A stretch of 64,000 nt of DNA from Hemicordylus capensis (lineage: Eukaryota > Chordata > Lepidosauria > Squamata > Cordylidae): NCBI RefSeq assembly GCF_027244095.1, contig NC_069660.1, positions 51,909,834 to 51,973,833 of the forward strand, given 5' to 3'. How positions within the stretch are numbered: position 1 is the first letter of the stretch; each line of letters starts with the position of its first letter. Made by a program: the position numbers and the translations under genes. The notes beneath the pieces were generated by a model. The model was given only the letters and a program-made list of their open reading frames with translations, was not told the origin of the DNA and did no database searches. This document shows positions 58,006-64,000 of this stretch, piece after piece.

Positions 58006-60763
58006 AATGACAACTTATGAGTCAGGCGATATGTCATCTCCTAGAGATTCAGGCTATAGAGCCTATTCCACTAATGTTCTTATGTCAAGGCGTTTATTCT
58101 CTATTATTCTTGGTGCCCAAGAAGGACGGATCGTGGAGGGTGATCCTGTACTTAAAAGCATCTCAACTGACTGGTGAGGGAAAGGACCTTTTGAATGGAG
58201 TCTATCAAGCATGCAGTTCAGGTCAAGGAGTTCCTTGCCTCTATTGATCTGTCAGAGCCTTACCTGGATGTGCCCATACATCCATTGTACCAAAAGTATC
58301 TGAGGTTCGCTTACGATCAGAAGCACTATCAGTACCGGGCTCTGCTGTTTGGGCTCTCGTCTGTACCCCATGTTTTCACCAAGCTCATGGTGGCTCTGAT
58401 CACCCATGTACGGTTACAGGATACTCATGCCCATCTGTACCTGGACAATATTTTGATTTGCTCTCCATCATTGAAGAATGAGCCATCAGGGATGTCAGAA
58501 AGACGATGCAGCCTCTTCAGGAACACGGATTTGTTGTCAATATGCAAAAGAGCCATCTGGAACCTTCTCAGAGCCTACAGCACCTGAGGGCCCTGTTCAA
58601 CACACGGGAGGCCACGGTATCACTTCGTCTGGAACACAGACGGAAGTTAGCTTAGTTGCTGTTACCGCTCAACCGCCAATCGGGCGGATCTTATGGTTCT
58701 GGCCCAGGTGATGGGATCAATGATACCTTGCACAGAATGCACTCCTTGGTCTCATTGGCACTCCAGGACTCTTCAGTGGCACATCCTTCCTTACCAGCAG
58801 GCCATCATGGATTGTAAGCTTCTAAGGATTCCTCTTCCTCAGTGGGTCAGAGACTCTTTTCAATGCTGGATGTCTCCTGCCATGGAGGAGGGTCTCCCCC
58901 TCAAAATACCAACCAGGACGGTGGTCACCTCTGACATGAGCCTCAGTGGTTGGGCAGCTCATTGTCCGGATCACTTTGCTTAGGGTACCTGGAGTCCGAC
59001 CAAATCCATGCACAACATCAATTGGTTAGAATTGAGGGCGTCGTCTGGCCCTTCTACAATTTCAGGACCTGATTTGGGACACCCATGTTTTGGTTCGCAC
59101 TGAGAACATGACCGCAAAGGCCCACATCAACAACTAGGGCGGCACAAGATCGTGGTCGCTCATGTGGGAGTCAAATCTCCTGTTCTCCTGGGCAGAGGGG
59201 CATCTCAGATCCATTTCAGTAGAGCATCTCAGCAGGTCTGCAAATCTTCAGGCTGATTGGCTGAGTCGGCAGGCCATTGATCCAGCAGAGTGGACCCTTC
59301 ATCCAAAGGTATTTGCACAGGGACAAACACCTTACCTAGGGAGGCCAATAAGAGATCTCTTCGTATTGCCTCATAATGCCCAGCTTCCCAGGTTTTACAA
59401 CTGCTACCACTGCAGCCAAGTGGAGCAGACGGATGCCCTCAGCTCTCCTTGGCCTCTTGGTCTTCTGTATGCCTTTCCTCCAATAACAATCTTACAATTT
59501 ATCATCAGAAAGATCCTGCAGGCGAGAGCAAGAGTCATTCTCGTGGCACCATATTGGTCTCATCGGCCCTGGTTTTCAAACCTTCTAGCAATCTCAGTTT
59601 AGTTTCCCTGGCAGCTTCCTCTGCGTCCCGACCTGCTATCTCAGGTACCACTGTTTCACTCAGACCCAGACTGGCTGACAGGGATTACTCTGTCCTGGTC
59701 CAAGACACCATCCTTGCGTCTAGAAGGGGTTTCACTACCAGTATCTATATGACTACATGGTTGGCCCTTTTCTCACTGGGAAAACTTCGCATCAGGTCCA
59801 GCCTTCTACTGCAGACATCCACCAAGTGGTTTTGTCTTTTCTTCAGTCAGGCCTTGACATAGGCTTGCACCCCAGTACTCTGCGACAACATGTGTCCGCC
59901 CTGGCATCTGTTCTGGACTTGTCTCTGCCGGGGTCACCCGGTCTACACCCCTACATATGCCATTTTCTAAGGGGGGCCTCCAACAAGGCTCCCCCTCCCA
60001 TTCACAGGTTTCGCTCATGGGACTTAAATAAAGTCTTGAATGCTTCACGTCTGCCACCCTTTGAGCCTCTAAGTTCTTCTTCTCTGAAAATGCTGTCTTT
60101 TAAGGTTTTGTTCCTGGTGGCTATCACCTCGGGCAGGAGGGTGTTGGAATTGGCAGCTCTGTCATTCCGAAGGGAACTCTGTATCATCCAGAGCGACTCT
60201 GTGATTCTGAGACTAGATCCTACTTTTCTTCTGACAATCAATTCAACCTTTCATAGGATGCAGGAGGTGGTTCTGCCTTCATTTTGACCTTCTCCCTCTC
60301 ATCCTAGGGAGAAACCATGGCACACACTGGATGTGCGTAGGGCTATTAAGATGTACTTTAAGTGTACCAAATATTTTTGTCAACCTGATTCTTTATTTGT
60401 ATCTTTTCAGCCTTCATCTCTAGGTTCTAGAGCTTCCAAATTGACTCTAGCCAGGTGGATTAGGATTACCATTGCTCTCGCCTATGAATCCTTAAACCTA
60501 CCTGTTCCGACAGGTATCACAGCCCATTCTATCAGAAGTGCCTCTATCAGAAGTGCAACAACGTGGGTGTCCGTTACGCCATTTATCAAGCATTATAAAA
60601 ATCCATCTTTCTATGGTGCTCAGGTGGGCTGTACCATTCTTGGGCTGTACCATGGGCTGTACCATTCTTCAGCAGGTGGGCTGTACCATGGGCTGTACCA
60701 TTCTTCAGCAGGTGGTTCAGTCCATCTGCTTCCCTCCCAATTATCTCTCAGCTTGGGTAAGTC

Positions 60764-60858
60764 CCAGTGTTAAGAGGATGACCTCCCTATACCGAGGAAA
60801 AAGAAACACTAGTACTTACCATGAAGGGTTATTTCTCAAGGTGTAGGGAGGTTGTCTG
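60764..60858 (+). repeat. DIRS internal complementary region
   Basis: CCAGTGTTAAGAGGATGACC is the complement of the left end, and further on ACTTACCATGAAGGG is the complement of the right end. In DIRS elements this region is known to guide circle closure. Confidence 0.8.
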
Positions 60859-61548
60859 GCCCTCCCACGAATATGAATACGAAGAATAGCTACTTCTTTT
60901 CTGGGAAGAGGGGTTGACTCCTAGGGTTGGAGTTTCCTCTATCCTCTACATTTCCTGTTGGTCTTCTACATTTCCTGTTGGACCATTTTTTGGCTGTTGC
61001 CTTTACTATCTGTATTTGTTCTTCTAAGGTTTGTCTTTTCCAAGATTTTTTCAATCTCTCATGACAATCTCAGAACTTGACTGACAGCTATCCTGACTAC
61101 GAGAACCAGCCTGTTCAATTTTAATTAGCCCTGTCTACGAGTATGCAGTGGCTGATAACATATGTAGTGGCCAGTGTTAAGAGGACAACCTCCCTATACC
61201 TTGAAAAAGAACCCTTCATGGTAAGTACCAATCAGAGGCGTAACTAGGGAAAATAGCGCCTAGGGCAAGCACTGAAATTGCGCCCCTGTCCAAACAGGAA
61301 TTATGGGACTTGTAGTCAACAATATCTGGAAATCCTTGTTAAAAGGAACACTGTACCATCTAGACATGGTTGTTGATCAAAACCTGAAAACATGAGCCAT
61401 CTCTGTAAAAGACTTAGAACAACAGTCAGGAGTTATGCGAGGATTCCAAGTGTCATTTTCTCTGTCTCATCTCATTCTTTTTAAAAAACATGACTTTGTC
61501 CTAGAGGATCACCTGCCCAAATAGCCACTAGCAAAATAGGGGAAGAAG

Positions 61549-61577
61549 AAGGTGGTGGTGGTGGTGGTGGTGGTGGG
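61549..61577. repeat. (GGT)n microsatellite
   Basis: About nine GGT units with one interruption. Confidence 0.9.
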
Positions 61578-62463
61578 GGTCTATAAACCAGTGAATGATT
61601 CCTGCCAGCCTTTGTCTTATGATGACTGTTGGCTCATGATGGGGTATATGTGCATTCACCACACCAGTGCTTACTTTGACACCAAGAGGGAGGAGGATAC
61701 ATTAGTTTGCCACACTAGACAGAGGCATTTGCAACAGGAGCAGACAGCCAAGTTCTGCCAGGGCCAAAACCAGCCCCTACCAGACTAAGAAATCATTGTA
61801 ATTTGCCCCTTCCTGTCACAAGCAGTGTGCTGTTCTTTTATTATTGACTCTAACTCTCAAATATCCCAGTCATGGATGGAAAATTCAGGGTCAATTTACA
61901 AGAGACACATTTTCTACATGGAAGTTTCTTCTGTGCAGGTGTTGTGCAGAAACCCATGTGTAGTGACTGCCAGGGGCATAGCAAGGTTGGAATGGGCCAA
62001 GATGAGATTTTAAAATGGGCCCCCAGCCCCTCAAAGTCCAGGGCCTCCACACATCCCAGGCCCCCAAGGATTTAAGTCTGATATTTCAAAATAAGTATGC
62101 TGCCTGGAAATACATTTCACTGAATACACACATGCACACTTCACAGTATATAGTGATATACATTGAGTACTATATATTTGTGCTACTTTTAATGCCTAGA
62201 ACACAATAGCAACGCTAATTATTAAAATGGACCCCTCGCTGCAGATTAGCAAAGGAGACTTTCAACCATGCAGGGTGAGCCTATATTTGTTTTCTCAGAA
62301 TTCTGAACAAATTCAGTAAAGTTTGATTCCAGGAGGTTTTTCACACAAGGCTTTTAAAGCCCTTTAACACACATCTCCTCTGGAATGGAGGTGCTGCATT
62401 CCCATGTTGGCCAGATTTACCCTGAAGTCCCTGCAAGTTATTGGAGAGCAGTTCACACACGAG

Positions 62464-62514
62464 AAAAATAAAATAAAATAAAATAAAATAAAATAAAATA
62501 AAATAAAATAAAAG
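62464..62514. repeat. (AAAAT)n microsatellite
   Basis: About ten AAAAT units. A separate (AATA)n run follows at 62586-62619. Confidence 0.95.
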
Positions 62515-62734
62515 CACAACACATGCTTCACAGTTCTCACTCAGACCTTCTGGGTTGCAAAACAACTTGAACATAAGTGCATTTATGAATGAATGAATAA
62601 ATAAATAAATAAATAAATCTTTGTTCCAGAAGTTTTTGAAATTTTATGACATGAAACAAGCCACTTATAGGCCTTTTTAGATAGTTTTTGTTTTTAAAGC
62701 CAGCACATTTTTCAGTCTGTTTTAAATTAAACTA

Positions 62735-63345
62735 GTGGACCCAGGCACAGAGCATCTGTCCCTCTAGCTGGCCCCCCGCCGCCGCCTGGCCCGCCGCCAT
62801 GCCTCCGCAGCCGCCCAGCCAGGCAATTCTCCTGGGTGCGCCAGGACCAATCAGGCGCCCCCGTAGCCCAGCCAATCAGCTGGGCTGCCGGGATGCATTT
62901 TTCCTGGGCACACCCAGGAGAAATATATATATAGACAAGTGATTTTCGGCCAGTTAAATAACGGGCTCTAGTAAGCGCTCCGGGGCCCCCGCCGCCATTC
63001 CCCCTCCTGCCACCAAGCTCCATGCCGCGGCCGGTCTCCCCGGCCGGGCAAGGGCCCCAAAGTCTCCCTCCCACCTGGCTTCGGCGGCGCAGCCAGGCTT
63101 CGGCCATGGCTCCGCCGCCGCCTCAGCCGCGCCGCGCCTTCTGGCCAAGGCGGTGGCTCTGCCGCCACCTCAGCCAGCTTCCCCGCCGCCTCTTCCCCCC
63201 GCCCAGCTTCGCGGCGGCCGCTTCTCCTCGGCGGCTGCTTCTCCTCCCGGCCATCATGGCAACCTGGTCGCGTCTCCCTTGGCGTGTTCTGGGCATGTGC
63301 TCCGCGCATGCCCAGAACAGCCGAGGGAGGCACGGACACACGCCT
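62735..63345 (+). repeat. GC-rich repeat, copy 2
   Basis: Matches copy 1 (18355-18655) in complement over about 62935-63060: AGTGATTTTCGGCC, TAACGGGCTCTAGTAA, CCGCCGCCATTCCCCCTCC and CCGGTCTCCCCGGCCGGGC. It extends farther on both sides than copy 1. Near its end, 63286-63298 and 63307-63319 form a hairpin (TGTTCTGGGCATG and complement) whose arms extend to about 63265-63340. It is CpG-rich, but its repeat nature and its place inside a hAT element argue against a promoter. Confidence 0.6.
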
Positions 63346-64000
63346 GGGTGTCCACGGACGGACACCAAGGCTTTTATTAGAGAGGATATTCAGAGACTTC
63401 TCAGTCTCGCCCCACCACCCATATCAAAGCCCTATGGCAAGCAGATCCCTATATACGGGGGTAACCACAAAAAGGAATTCACAGCCTACCTTACAAAAGC
63501 TGTGCTGGATGGTCTGGTCTGCTGCAGGGAGGGTCTGCTGCAGGGAGCTCTGCCAGCCTCCTTCCTGGCTTGCTGGGGCCTGCCGAGTTCAGGCTTCAGG
63601 GAGGCCTACTTGGAGGCCTCTCTGGAAGCCCCGCCCACCCGCCAATCAGCTGAGAGGCGGGGAGAGAAAAGCTCTGAGGTTGCAGGCTGCTCCGATCCTA
63701 GGCCTCGCTGATCCTAGGCCGGAGCTGGAGGCAAGTGGCTGAGGGGCCCTGGGGCTGGGCAGGTGGGCAATGGGGTGGGGGTGGCAGGAACTGGCGTGGC
63801 GCCCCCACCTCAGTGGCACCTAGGGCATGTGCCCTGCCTGCCCCCCCCCAGTTCCGCCTATGGTACCAATGTTTCTTTCTCAGGATACAACATGTACAGT
63901 TGTGTTAGGGACTCAGGCATCTTCTAATGGAAGATTGGGGGGCAAGGACCCCAAACCTCTTGCTTGGAGCAGGAGGTTTCAGGAAACATAGAGTGACAAC

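Larger units (their letters stand above)
61233..63862. mobile_element. Non-autonomous hAT element, copy B, inside the DIRS end
   Basis: Inverted ends CAGAGGCGTAACTAGGG and (complement) CATAGGCGGAACTGG enclose 2,630 bases. The flanks GTACCAAT at 61225-61232 and 63863-63870 are identical 8-mers. The left end matches copy A (AAATAGCGCCTAGGGCAAGC), and the right end (CATGTGCCCTGCCTGCC) matches copy A's left end in complement. No transposase was seen. It carries microsatellites, another hAT-like end at about 61970 (CAGGGGCATAGCAAGG) and a GC-rich repeat, which explains its greater length. Confidence 0.88.
53400..63885 (+). mobile_element. DIRS retrotransposon fossil, with later insertions
   Basis: A DIRS-type (tyrosine-recombinase) retrotransposon lies in an LGR6 intron, antisense to the gene. 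Inverted terminal repeats lie at about 53403-53530 and 61083-61232, the latter resuming at 63871. An internal complementary region at about 60764-60858 carries complements of both ends side by side, which is diagnostic for DIRS. Parts in order: a gag-like region (about 53.7-57.4 kb), reverse transcriptase with RNase H (about 58.0-59.35 kb; LVPKKDGSWR is readable) and a tyrosine recombinase region (about 59.5-60.6 kb). It is broken, with roughly ten or more breaks besides the insertions, and looks of moderate age since its ends still match well. Confidence 0.85.

Noticed and set aside
62952-63742. Several overlapping GC-rich open frames, one of 229 codons
   Set aside because: Long frames on both strands are expected in very GC-rich DNA. 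The stretch is largely a dispersed repeat inside a hAT element and the translations look low in complexity.

Overview
The window is vertebrate nuclear DNA, most likely from a squamate reptile (lizard or snake). The evidence is split genes with GT-AG introns, many CR1 and L2-like LINEs, Sauria-type tRNA SINEs with a BovB-like tail, non-autonomous hAT elements and a DIRS element. The species cannot be named from sequence alone. No bacterial, organellar or CRISPR-like content was seen.

Two host genes face each other tail to tail. UBE2T is on the + strand: a CpG-rich, CCAAT-rich promoter at about 2.95-3.66 kb, then six coding exons from 7136 to 17251. They give a complete 198-residue ubiquitin-conjugating enzyme with its catalytic cysteine. 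LGR6 is on the - strand: ten coding exons from 51917 down to 30300, covering the later leucine-rich repeats, the hinge and the whole seven-helix domain. Its first exons lie beyond the right edge. Human 1q32 has the same convergent order. Two leucine-rich-repeat exons expected between 47709 and 50285 were not found, although the flanking exons would still join in frame.

Most of the rest is transposable elements of several ages. From left to right: a broken LINE and CR1 pieces (0.9-2.5 kb); a CR1 in UBE2T intron 1 with an internal deletion; three repeats nested in one another (11.85-12.55 kb); an L2-like LINE (15.1-16.4 kb); a GC-rich repeat (18.4 kb); foldback elements (20.2, 20.7, 32.2 and 49.7 kb); a LINE split by a hAT element (23.5-26.7 kb); L2-like and SINE pieces; two long-inverted-repeat elements (35.2 and 38.1 kb); and old CR1 and MIR relics among the LGR6 exons.

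The right end (53.4-63.9 kb) is one composite. A broken DIRS retrotransposon has inverted ends and an internal complementary region. It has been entered by a SINE, itself holding another SINE, by an LTR-like piece and, in its right end, by a 2.6 kb hAT element with a perfect 8 bp target duplication. That hAT copy carries a second copy of the GC-rich repeat. I found no new gene system; the most interesting points are the missing LGR6 exons, the DIRS/hAT composite and several apparently unnamed repeat families.
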